NCBI GenBank assembly: GCA_031266315.1 | Contig: JAISBG010000410.1 | Location: forward strand, 1 to 7,233 | Length of the DNA: 7,233 nt | Source of the DNA: Planctomycetaceae bacterium | Lineage (GTDB): Bacteria > Planctomycetota > Planctomycetia > Pirellulales > Thermoguttaceae | Reading direction: 5' to 3' | Shown here: positions 1 to 6,862 of the stretch, piece by piece | Layout: every line of letters starts with the position of its first letter | Numbering within the stretch: position 1 is the first letter of the stretch | Notes under the pieces: model-generated | What the model saw: the letters and a program-made list of their open reading frames with translations, nothing else | Told to the model about the DNA's origin: nothing | Database searches by the model: none | Program-made: the position numbers and the translations under genes

Positions 1-219
1 ATGACTCTCAATGGCAAAACACCAAACGAAGTTTATTATCATCGTCACGCCGCCAATGCAAAACCAAGAATTGAAACACGCCCCAAAGTCAAACATTCAA
101 CTCCATGTGCCAAACCAAGAATGTGTATTGCCGGTAAACCGGAAACAAAAATAAAACTTCATCTCGAATTTCTCGAAGGTCGGTTATATCTACCAATCAT
201 TCGTGTTGAGCGAATTTAA
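1..219 (+). CDS. Integrase-type (DDE, rve superfamily) transposase, C-terminal fragment; 5' end outside the window
   Basis: The 72 visible residues read as the end of an IS-encoded integrase-type transposase, the enzyme that cuts and joins element ends. Residues 3-13 (LNGKTPNEVYY) match the well-known 'L-x-G-x-T-P-x-E-V-Y' signature that closes the integrase core in IS3/IS481-like transposases, where it normally follows an RPH-type segment. The rest is basic, with a CAKPR segment at about residues 36-40 and a closing stretch ending GRLYLPIIRVERI. That tail style is one I associate from memory with planctomycete integrases. The gene ends at a TAA at 217-219. The first base of the window happens to be an ATG, but this is an internal Met; the catalytic Asp/Asp/Glu residues must lie upstream of the window. 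It therefore cannot be judged whether the element is intact. No terminal inverted repeat could be identified downstream. The family call is fairly secure; the IS family within it is not. Confidence 0.8.
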   Translation: MTLNGKTPNEVYYHRHAANAKPRIETRPKVKHSTPCAKPRMCIAGKPETKIKLHLEFLEGRLYLPIIRVERI

Positions 220-426
220 TTTTTTTCATCTGATTACCAATGATCAATTTGCAATCACGGTATGCACAAAACACAATTTTTGAACAATTTTGTCGTTTTT
301 TGAAAATTTCAGAAACGATAATCCGCTTCATTTCTTGTTGCATTTTCTAAAAAATGTCTTAAATTTTATTATTGCAACATTAATTTGAATTATTTCAAAG
401 GTATTGAATAAACGCAGTAGGCGATA
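220..426. other. AT-rich spacer between the transposase end and the TPR/repeat gene
   Basis: No credible ORF is present. The two flanking genes converge here (transposase on +, TPR gene on -), so both transcripts should end in this stretch and the right end of the insertion element should also lie here. Only weak structure is visible. ACAAAA at 266-271 is complementary to TTTTGT at 288-293. GTTGCA at 337-342 pairs with TGCAAC at 373-378 around a 30-nt loop. A 5-bp TTGAA/TTCAA stem lies just beyond the TPR gene stop. None is followed by a convincing T-run in the right orientation, so no terminator is called. Confidence 0.6.
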
Positions 427-3400
427 TTATTTCGTTGTGTTTTGGGAAGAATCCGATTGCGTTTTTTTGGAATATTTGCTGCTTCGCGCAAATCCGGCTT
501 TTTCTTCTTGGTCTGGTGAGGTATTTTTTTCTTGAAAATTATTGTTTGGAGATGAATCCAAAGAAAAAATAGGATGTTTGCCAAAATTTTCTTTTGGTTT
601 CAAAAATTCATCAACGGTTTCATTAACTTCTTGTTGAGCTACAACAGGAGGAATTTTGCGGGGTGTTGCAAACCCAACCGGTTCCTCTTCTTCTATTTCT
701 ATCTTTTTCGTCAATTCCTCCAATTTGTCCAAATTTGTCTCTCTGGAAATCGAATTTAAAGTAAGTCTCTCCGCTGTTTCCATTTCTGTTTTCAATCTTG
801 GTTGTGTTTTTTCAATCTTTTTCAAGACAAAAATTTCCTCCGCATCTGATCGTACTATTGGTTGGGGTTTTTGAGTCTGTTCAGGTATCAATTTACGTTC
901 CGCTTCCTTTTGAGCAACATCTCCATTCAAAGGAATTAACGTCAGAACCGGTTCCGGTTTTGAAACAATCTCTTCTGTTGGTTTCCGAACAATTTCAATC
1001 GGTTTCGTAACGATTTCATTTTCCATCGGTTTCTGAATAACTTCAATCGGTTTGAAAACAATTTCATTTTCCGTTGGCTTCCGAACAATTTCAACCGGTT
1101 TTGTAACAATTTTATCTTCCGTTGATTTCTGAACAATCTCAACAGGTTTCGTAACAACTTCATTTTCCGTCGGTTTTTGAACAATCTCAACCGGTTTCGT
1201 AACAACTTCATTTTCTGTCGGTTTTTGAACAATCTCAACCGGTTTTGTAACAACTTCATTTTCTGTCGGTTTTTGAATAATCTCAAGCGGCTTTGTAACG
1301 ACTTCATTTTCTATCGGTTTTTGAACAATTTCAACCGGTTTCGTAATAATTTCATTTTCCGTCGGTTTTTGAACAATTTCAACCGGTTTGGGAATCATTT
1401 CTAACACAGGTTTTGAAAGGACATTTTCCTGATTCTGTAACATTTTTTGTTGTTGGTGATTGGGGACAACAAATTTTAATACTTCAGGATTTGTTGCGAT
1501 TTTCAATTGTTGATCTGTTGTTTGCTCGGCAATAATTGGTTCGTCTGGCGGTGTTGCCGCTGTTTCGTGAGCAGCCTTAAATTTAAGATTGGTATTCAAT
1601 CGCGGTGATTCCGGCATTGGCACGGGCGGCGGTTGCTGAACTGCAACCTCTTCCGGTTGACGTACAGTAAGAATCGGCAGGAATGCTTCTACATGAGCGG
1701 GAGTTGGTTGCGGCGAAGTGTTGTCGGCAATTTCCGTTTTCGGTTCCGGCTGTTGTGTTGGAAGCGACGGTTTCTGAACCGGAACTTCCTCAATTTCATC
1801 CTGAACCGGAGTTGGAACCGGAATAGCCGGAACCGGTTTGGGATTTGAAATTGCAATAGAATCAGAGTCAGAGTCTGTTATCGGTTCTGTGGAATTAGGT
1901 TGAGTTGATGGTAACAGTGGTTGATCCATTTCCGAAACAGCCGGAGTCGTCTGAATTGCCGCAATCGCCGGAACTGTCGGAACATTGGGAACTTCCGAAA
2001 TAGTTGTTTCGGTAATCTCGGAATCAGGGAGTGTTTCGGGTTTTGTTACGATAGCAGGTTCAGGATGTGTTGCCAACAACGGTTCTGTTTCTTGAACCGG
2101 AACTGATTGAACCGGTGTTGATTGAATCGGCTTCGGTTGAGCCGGAGTCGGTTTGGAAATAATCTCACTCTGAGCCAGTCCGAATTTTAGAACGGTTGGC
2201 GGTTGAAAGGTATTGTCGGCAGTCTGTTGCAGCGAATCCGATTGAACAGAATCCGATGTAACCGGAAATGTCGGAACCGGTTTCGCTGGAGTTGAAATCT
2301 GTTCTTGTGTAACTATTTTGTTCGGTTTATCTGATTCATTTACAATTTCCGACTTGTCCGAACTTTCTGATTTTGTAGTCGAAGCAATTTCGAATTTCAA
2401 AACGTTTGGAGCCTGAGTCGATGAAAATTGTACATCGGACTTTTTGTTGATTTCCGGTTTTATCGAAACATTATTATCAATATTAGGTTTGTTTTGAGCA
2501 ATGATATTTTCAAGCAACGGAATTTCCGGTTGTGGAGTTTTTTCAACAGGCAACCGAACTGTTCGGGTTCTTGCTGTTACGGTTGGTGTTGCGGTTGTTT
2601 CTGTTGTTTTGGTTGTTGTTTCAGTTATTGTTTCTGTTCCGGTTTCTATTGGCGGAGCGGGCGCAATTTGAGAGGAACGCGATGAATTGGTTAGCCGATT
2701 GGCAAGTTTCCCCGGCATTGGTCTTATTAAGGAAAAAGATTCCGCAACAGATTTTGTGATCGAATTTGTTGCGGAATTTGTTGCAGTAACAGATTTTTGT
2801 GCGGTATCTTTTTCAACCGGTTCCGAAGAACCCGAAGCCGTATCGTTTTTCAAAACATCTGCATCAACATAAACATAAGAATCCAGACCTTCCTGAATTC
2901 CGATTTTTCCGGCTCCGGGTCGTAAAATCGATTTCGACGGACGTTGTGAAGATACGGAATCGTTTAATTGTTCGTTAGGATTATTTTTGTTGCTGAAATT
3001 ATTTTGAGTTGTTCTGCTTTCTAAATCCAATGGACGGGATTGAGCCGACTCGTTGGAAGAAATCCGTGTACGTTGATTTTCCGGACGATTTTCCGCACTT
3101 TCTTTCAACGGCTTTTCGGACGAATCGAATGTCGGAACCGGAGCCTGACGTTGTTGAGGTTGGGAACGTTGCGAATTAAATGTAATCAGGTTAATCGGTT
3201 GTTCAAGGTGTAAACGTGCCGAAAAATCGGAATTTATTTTATCGGAAGAAGTGTTTTGCTGATTTGGGGTTTTATTGAGCGACATGCTGATGGTTGCCGC
3301 CGAACCGGACGAAGCCGGATTTTGAAATCGTGAAACAGAATTTTTTTCTTCTTTCTTTTCGGTTTTCGTTGAGACGGAAATTTTTTTCTCCTCTGTTTGG

Positions 3401-4815
3401 GAAGGTGCTGACGTTTTTTCTGTTAGCGGGATTTTTCTAACACTAATTGCCGTATATTCAGGAATACTTTTATTTATTGTTTCATCATCTAAAGGAACAA
3501 TCGTTAAGGTGTGAATTTCGGGTTGTTGCGGAATAACCGCCTCTCCTTCTGTTGAGTTCGAAATGCGAAAATCCGTTGCGGGAAGTGTTCGGATATCATT
3601 GGTTTTCTGATTATCCTGAACATTTTGAGGAAATATTTTAACAGGTTCATTGGTTAACGGTTCCGGTTTAAGAATTTTGAGAGTCTGTTGCGGTTCCGGA
3701 AAAGTTTGAAGCGGTTTCGTTGTTTCAGATAATTTTTCACCAATACCAATATTGGAGTTGGTTTCTGCCGGAGAAGGTTCAATTTTGTCAACAGTAGGCG
3801 TCAAAAATGATTCCTGAGATGCCGGAATATTATCCGCAAACGATTGATCCTTTTTTAAGTCTTCAATTTTCTGAGATTCAACAACCAGAAACGGATCATG
3901 TATCGGTTCCGCTAACGACGGCTTTGTTGGTAAAGGTTTTGCTAATACCGGTTCTGCTAATGAGGACTTCGTTGCTGACGGTTCTGTTGCTGATGATTCT
4001 GTCGATAACGGTTTAGGTTGCGGCGTAATTATTTTTATCGTTTCGGTTTGGGGCGTTGCGGCGATTTCAGCAGTTTCCAAACGCAACAGTTCCTCTTTAA
4101 CATGTTGAATAAGTTCTTTTTTCGTTTGCTCATCCATCGGAACAGTTGGCGAAGTCATTGTATCGGCTGACGGCGATGTTTGACTTTTTTGGAAGAGCGT
4201 TGCCCGTTGTTCGGCAAATTCAGCCTGAGCGTTATTACCTTGTTGCCGATAGATTTTTGCAAGTTCCTGATAAGCCGCTATTTCACCGATTGCTAATTTG
4301 AGATAACGCAACCCTTCGGTTTGCCGATCTTTTTGCAAAGCGATGATAAAACCAAGATTGAATAAAGTACGGCGATGATTGGGAGCGATCAACAGTGCGT
4401 TTTTCAGGATTGTTTCGGCGTTGTCATAATTTTTTTGGTCGGAGTAAAGTTTCGCAAAATCACAAAGCAGAGCGATATTTTCTCTGTTCAGTTTAAGAGC
4501 ATCACGAAAATATTGTTCACTTTCGGCTATTTTTTGTTCTTTTGCTTTGAGAATTGCCAACCGATGGAGTACCGACGATTCTAAACGTGAAATATTATTT
4601 TCTTTTGCAAACCGGAGACATTGTTCGTAAATTTTTTCAGCGTCGGCATTTTTTTCCTGCCGTTCAGCCTGAATTCCCAGCGCAAAGAGTTCACCGGCTT
4701 TCCGATTCAACTCTTCTTCGGAGTTGGCAAAACAATAGAGACCATGTAGGCAAAAAAAACCAAAAATGACCAAAACAAAACTGATTATCCATAACAAACG
4801 GTAATTGAGTCGCAT
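427..4815 (-). CDS. Exported TPR protein with a very long Pro/Thr/Glu-rich repeat tail, function unknown
   Basis: This is a 1462-residue protein. The ATG at 4815 is chosen over an in-frame TTG at 4839 because AGGAG lies 9 nt upstream of it and a signal peptide then starts at once. Residues 1-6 (MRLNYR) are the basic n-region, about 7-30 are hydrophobic, and signal peptidase I could cut after CFA (residue 30). The Cys at 28 is not in a proper lipobox. Residues ~37-210 hold about five TPR units (for example 80-110, 111-146 and 147-180), a protein-binding fold. From ~215 to the end the chain is low in complexity, rich in P, T, E, S, K and Q, with no Cys or Trp seen, and is probably disordered. 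Within it are a five-residue repeat (270-304), a Thr-rich block (~722-750), LKF motifs at 806, 876, 1077 and 1113, nine 16-residue repeats (1143-1285), and a short charged helix (~1357-1378). I infer an envelope or periplasm-spanning scaffold, by analogy with Pro/Lys/Glu-rich spacers such as TonB. No enzyme domain is visible. The gene lies downstream of fliG in the same orientation, but a flagellar role is unproven. Confidence 0.85.
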   Translation of the reverse strand: MRLNYRLLWIISFVLVIFGFFCLHGLYCFANSEEELNRKAGELFALGIQAERQEKNADAEKIYEQCLRFAKENNISRLESSVLHRLAILKAKEQKIAESEQYFRDALKLNRENIALLCDFAKLYSDQKNYDNAETILKNALLIAPNHRRTLFNLGFIIALQKDRQTEGLRYLKLAIGEIAAYQELAKIYRQQGNNAQAEFAEQRATLFQKSQTSPSADTMTSPTVPMDEQTKKELIQHVKEELLRLETAEIAATPQTETIKIITPQPKPLSTESSATEPSATKSSLAEPVLAKPLPTKPSLAEPIHDPFLVVESQKIEDLKKDQSFADNIPASQESFLTPTVDKIEPSPAETNSNIGIGEKLSETTKPLQTFPEPQQTLKILKPEPLTNEPVKIFPQNVQDNQKTNDIRTLPATDFRISNSTEGEAVIPQQPEIHTLTIVPLDDETINKSIPEYTAISVRKIPLTEKTSAPSQTEEKKISVSTKTEKKEEKNSVSRFQNPASSGSAATISMSLNKTPNQQNTSSDKINSDFSARLHLEQPINLITFNSQRSQPQQRQAPVPTFDSSEKPLKESAENRPENQRTRISSNESAQSRPLDLESRTTQNNFSNKNNPNEQLNDSVSSQRPSKSILRPGAGKIGIQEGLDSYVYVDADVLKNDTASGSSEPVEKDTAQKSVTATNSATNSITKSVAESFSLIRPMPGKLANRLTNSSRSSQIAPAPPIETGTETITETTTKTTETTATPTVTARTRTVRLPVEKTPQPEIPLLENIIAQNKPNIDNNVSIKPEINKKSDVQFSSTQAPNVLKFEIASTTKSESSDKSEIVNESDKPNKIVTQEQISTPAKPVPTFPVTSDSVQSDSLQQTADNTFQPPTVLKFGLAQSEIISKPTPAQPKPIQSTPVQSVPVQETEPLLATHPEPAIVTKPETLPDSEITETTISEVPNVPTVPAIAAIQTTPAVSEMDQPLLPSTQPNSTEPITDSDSDSIAISNPKPVPAIPVPTPVQDEIEEVPVQKPSLPTQQPEPKTEIADNTSPQPTPAHVEAFLPILTVRQPEEVAVQQPPPVPMPESPRLNTNLKFKAAHETAATPPDEPIIAEQTTDQQLKIATNPEVLKFVVPNHQQQKMLQNQENVLSKPVLEMIPKPVEIVQKPTENEIITKPVEIVQKPIENEVVTKPLEIIQKPTENEVVTKPVEIVQKPTENEVVTKPVEIVQKPTENEVVTKPVEIVQKSTEDKIVTKPVEIVRKPTENEIVFKPIEVIQKPMENEIVTKPIEIVRKPTEEIVSKPEPVLTLIPLNGDVAQKEAERKLIPEQTQKPQPIVRSDAEEIFVLKKIEKTQPRLKTEMETAERLTLNSISRETNLDKLEELTKKIEIEEEEPVGFATPRKIPPVVAQQEVNETVDEFLKPKENFGKHPIFSLDSSPNNNFQEKNTSPDQEEKAGFARSSKYSKKTQSDSSQNTTK
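961..1389 (-). repeat. Nine tandem 48-bp coding repeats (16-residue KPVEIVQKPTENEVVT-type unit)
   Basis: The block covers residues 1143-1285 of the TPR/repeat protein. Nine units follow one another without spacers, eight of 48 bp and the last of 45 bp (one residue missing). The consensus unit is KPVEIVQKPTENEVVT. Units 4 and 5 are identical in protein, and unit 3 differs from them only by conservative Val/Ile/Leu changes. The outer units are more diverged, for example KSTEDKIVT in unit 6 and KPIEVIQKPMENEIVT in unit 8. At DNA level the central copies differ at only a few mainly third-position sites. This suggests recent expansion by unequal crossing-over or slippage, with selection on the protein. 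Each unit holds two KP dipeptides roughly 7-9 residues apart, alternating with a short hydrophobic run, which suits an extended spacer or repeated binding site. Confidence 0.95.
3905..4009 (-). repeat. Seven degenerate tandem 15-bp coding repeats (five-residue period)
   Basis: Reading the plus strand, seven consecutive 15-mers begin GGTTC/GGTTT/GGCTT/GACTTC-like and carry GCTAA, GTTGC or similar in the middle. On the coding strand they encode residues ~270-304 of the TPR/repeat protein with a five-residue period (STESS, ATEPS, ATKSS, LAEPV, LAKPL, PTKPS, LAEPI). The units are more diverged than the 48-bp repeats and unrelated to them, so this is an older, separate expansion near the start of the disordered tail. 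Confidence 0.8.
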
Positions 4816-4824
4816 GAACTTAGA

Positions 4825-4830
4825 CTCCTT
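4825..4830 (-). promoter_or_regulatory. Shine-Dalgarno site that decides the start of the TPR/repeat gene
   Basis: The minus strand reads AAGGAG here, followed by 9 nt and then the ATG at 4815. This is the only strong ribosome-binding site I see in the window; the two genes upstream have none of comparable quality. It rules against the in-frame TTG at 4839, which lies upstream of this site. Confidence 0.85.
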
Positions 4831-4861
4831 TTTGAGCAAACAAAGAACCTCGCAGTGGCAA

Positions 4862-4879
4862 AATATATCGAATATATCG
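4862..4879 (-). promoter_or_regulatory. Tandem AATATATCG repeat giving two TATATT -10-like boxes; possible promoter of the TPR/repeat gene
   Basis: Two exact adjacent copies of the 9-mer AATATATCG place TATATT (5 of 6 to the TATAAT consensus) twice on the minus strand, about 40-60 nt before the ATG at 4815. No good -35 hexamer is found at 16-18 nt from either, so a promoter here is possible rather than shown. The gene could instead be transcribed by read-through from the fliG operon. Confidence 0.3.
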
Positions 4880-4933
4880 GTTCTAGCGATCTTGCGACTT
4901 GAAACGGATTTGCAAGTTTTTCTATCAACATTT

Positions 4934-4949
4934 TGTCCCTAACGGGGCA
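4934..4949. repeat. Short GC-rich hairpin in the spacer after fliG
   Basis: TGTCCC and GGGGCA can pair around a TAAC loop (six pairs including one T-G wobble when read on the plus strand). The minus-strand reading has one mismatch. It stands out as the GC-rich spot in an AT-rich spacer. There is no T-run after it in either direction, so it is not a standard intrinsic terminator. It could be a dispersed intergenic repeat unit, a processing site or chance. Confidence 0.35.
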
Positions 4950-4986
4950 GGAAAATTAACTATTCCGTAAGATTAAAGACGAAGTT

Positions 4987-5003
4987 GATGCGTAACATGA
5001 GTT
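4987..5003. repeat. Left arm of a 17-bp inverted repeat bracketing the fliG operon
   Basis: This 17-mer matches the reverse complement of 6863-6879 at 15 of 17 positions, with an exact 12-bp core (TGCGTAACATGA at 4989-5000). It lies about 26 nt downstream of the fliG stop. Its meaning is unknown. Confidence 0.5.
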
Positions 5004-5028
5004 AAAAAAGTATTTTTTGAGATGTCCG

Positions 5029-6030
5029 CTATTGAATGAATCGTTCTTCGCCGCCTTTGCCGGAATGAACGGTAACTTCTCCGGCATCTTCGAGTTTCCG
5101 TACAATATCAACAATTTCCTGCTGAATCCGTTCCACATCGGAAGAACGTTGCGGACCGAGATATTCCATCTCTTCCTGAAGCATTTTTCCGGCACGTTTG
5201 GACATGTTACGAAATATTTTTTCTTTGAGTTCTTCACTGGCTCCTTTGAGCGCCAAAGCCCATTGAGAACTTTCCACATGTTTGAGAACCTGTTGAATAT
5301 CCTGATCCGCCAGTTTCAAAATGTCTTCAAACACAAACATGAGCCGCCGGATTTCTTCAACAAGATCAGGATCGTCTTGAGCCAGATTTTCCATGATATT
5401 CCGCCCCGTCGAACGATCAATAACATTGAGAATTTCCGCAACACTGCCAACTCCGCCCGCACTCTCCAACTTCTGACTCATCACACTCGACATCCGATTT
5501 TCAAGACCTTTTTCCACTTCCTTGATAATTTCAGGACTAGTCTGCTGCATTGTCGCAATACGCCGGATAACCGCAAGTTGCCGTTCCGGCGGTAAACCGT
5601 TAATAATCTCCGCCGCCTGCGACGGGCGAACATGCGAAACTATCAACGCAATCGTTTGCGGATGTTCATCGACAATAAAAGTAAGCAGGTTTTCACTGTC
5701 CACTTTTTGGAGAAAACCAAACGGAATCGCCTCAAGTGAACTCCGAACACCGTCAATAATTGCCACTCCGTCCGCACCCAACGCCGCTTCCGCCAACTCT
5801 TGCGCAATTCCAAAACCGCCAACACTACCAACAAGTTTGGCTGGATTCGCCTTTGAAAATTCACGAATCACATTTTCCTGCTCTTCCGGCGTTACAAGAC
5901 CAATACGCGAAATCTCCGTCATCACCACTTCAACCTGTTTCGGGTCAAGTCGGCTAAGAATTTCTTTAGCTTGATCTTTCGGAATACTAATTAGAAAAAC
6001 CGCTGCTTTGCGAATATTGTTCTGCGCCAT
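5029..6030 (-). CDS. fliG: Flagellar motor switch protein FliG
   Basis: FliG sits on the cytoplasmic face of the flagellar MS ring (FliF), forms the C-ring with FliM and FliN, and transmits stator force and direction switching. The 333-residue length is normal for the family. The N-terminal domain (~1-100) binds FliF in known FliGs. The middle domain carries the EHPQ motif at 122-125 (followed by TIALI). A Gly-rich linker (GGVGSVAEIL, 192-201) precedes the C-terminal domain. The MFXF motif is MFVF at 231-234. The charged torque residues of E. coli FliG all have equivalents: K262 (K264), R279 (R281), E286/E287 (D288/D289) and R295 (R297). No frameshift or missing segment is seen. The ATG at 6030 is 3 nt after the stop of the preceding gene, with only a weak GGTG upstream, so translational coupling is likely. 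Unusually, no fliF or fliH flanks it; the gene before it encodes a receiver-like protein and the gene after it a TPR/repeat protein. Confidence 0.97.
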   Translation of the reverse strand: MAQNNIRKAAVFLISIPKDQAKEILSRLDPKQVEVVMTEISRIGLVTPEEQENVIREFSKANPAKLVGSVGGFGIAQELAEAALGADGVAIIDGVRSSLEAIPFGFLQKVDSENLLTFIVDEHPQTIALIVSHVRPSQAAEIINGLPPERQLAVIRRIATMQQTSPEIIKEVEKGLENRMSSVMSQKLESAGGVGSVAEILNVIDRSTGRNIMENLAQDDPDLVEEIRRLMFVFEDILKLADQDIQQVLKHVESSQWALALKGASEELKEKIFRNMSKRAGKMLQEEMEYLGPQRSSDVERIQQEIVDIVRKLEDAGEVTVHSGKGGEERFIQ

Positions 6031-6033
6031 GGT

Positions 6034-6813
6034 TCACCAAAATACCGGCTTTGAAATAATTTCATTCGCGCCGGCATTTTGTAGGTCGATTTTTTCGTTA
6101 ATTCTCGGAGAATTGGTATAAACTGTTATCGTTGAATCGGCAAAATTTTGACGCAATCTTTGAACCGATTCTAAAATCTCAGAAAAAGGTGAATCGTCCG
6201 CATCAGCAATAATCATTCCAGCAAAAGAAGATGATTTGTAAGAAGTAATCGTGTTTTGATTCAAAAAATCCGTCTTGAATCCCTGCTGACGATAAAAAAA
6301 CGCAAGAAATTGATTCATGGCGGAATCATTGCCCAATGTTCCCAAACGCGACACAATCAGAACATTCCGGTGAAACAGAATATTACCGTTTGGGCGGTTG
6401 TTCATTGGACAAGACGCGGAAGCGGCGTGAAAAATCGCGATTTCGTCGTTTTCCAGTGTTCGCGGAAGCGAGAAAAAGGAAGGCTTGCCGCTCCAATAAA
6501 GGAACAATTGGTGTTGATATTCTTCATTCCATTGATGAACATAGAATCGGAAACAACCAACTAAAGGATGTCCGGTTCGCGCTTCCCCTTCGGAAGCGGA
6601 ACCAAGAAAAACCAATACCGGAGAGAACGGTTCCGCCGTAATGAACCGATCAACATCCGCTTGCGAAAATTCGCCCGGGTAAGACTGAAAAAGAATCGAA
6701 CCGGAATATCCCAAAACCGAATCAGGAACCGTTTCAAGAATACGTCGATAAACCGAAGCAAATTCAGAACGATAAACATCGCCCAAAATAGGAATAGAGT
6801 CTGTTTTCAACAT
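6034..6813 (-). CDS. Unnamed protein with a C-terminal degenerate CheY-like receiver domain, coupled to fliG
   Basis: The protein has 259 residues from the ATG at 6813; an in-frame TTG at 6819 is possible, but neither start has a clear ribosome site. Residues 1-148 match no family I recognise. They are rich in aromatic residues (for example CFRFYVHQW at 87-95 and FLYWSG at 104-109) and show no signal peptide or membrane segment. Residues ~149-257 look like a receiver fold: a first strand VLIVS (151-155), a helix, MIIAD (200-204) with D204 where the phosphorylated Asp would be, ITVYT (229-233) with T233, and GANEIISKP (248-256) with K255 at the conserved Lys. The acidic pair that binds Mg2+ after strand 1 is missing (SRLG instead), so phosphorylation is doubtful. 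The chain ends just after the Lys-Pro motif, so the last helix is lost or very short. The stop lies 3 nt before fliG. The gene is real by length and coupling; the receiver assignment is by eye and moderate. A role in motor switching or assembly is inference from context. Confidence 0.75.
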   Translation of the reverse strand: MLKTDSIPILGDVYRSEFASVYRRILETVPDSVLGYSGSILFQSYPGEFSQADVDRFITAEPFSPVLVFLGSASEGEARTGHPLVGCFRFYVHQWNEEYQHQLFLYWSGKPSFFSLPRTLENDEIAIFHAASASCPMNNRPNGNILFHRNVLIVSRLGTLGNDSAMNQFLAFFYRQQGFKTDFLNQNTITSYKSSSFAGMIIADADDSPFSEILESVQRLRQNFADSTITVYTNSPRINEKIDLQNAGANEIISKPVFW

Positions 6814-6862
6814 AAACAATCAGTAACAGTTCACGGTGAAATAGTTTTGTGGAATTTCTAAC

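Noticed and set aside
384..398. TTGAA/TTCAA stem beyond the TPR gene stop as a terminator
   Set aside because: Only five weak base pairs and no T-run on the minus strand after it.
961..1389. Regular repeats as a possible CRISPR array
   Set aside because: The units are contiguous with no unique spacers and lie in frame inside a coding sequence.
942..1404. Open frames on both strands across the 48-bp repeat region (Arg/Leu-rich on minus, Asn/Phe-rich on plus)
   Set aside because: They are shadows created by the periodic sequence of the repeat array; a repeat without stops in one frame tends to lack them in others. Composition is extreme and no start signals are present.
4837..4839. TTG at 4839 as the start of the TPR/repeat gene
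   Set aside because: The strong AGGAG site lies downstream of it and is properly spaced for the ATG at 4815, where the signal peptide also begins.
5017..5595. 192-codon plus-strand open frame opposite fliG
   Set aside because: It lies antisense within fliG, whose frame is certain. No recognisable domain or ribosome site was found.
5522..5974. 150-codon plus-strand open frame opposite fliG
   Set aside because: Antisense shadow of conserved FliG codons. The Ser/Thr/Cys-rich product resembles no protein family.
6256..6861. Plus-strand open frames of about 100 codons opposite the receiver-like gene
   Set aside because: Overlapping shadows in two frames. The minus-strand gene is tightly coupled to fliG and has protein-like composition, so it is preferred.
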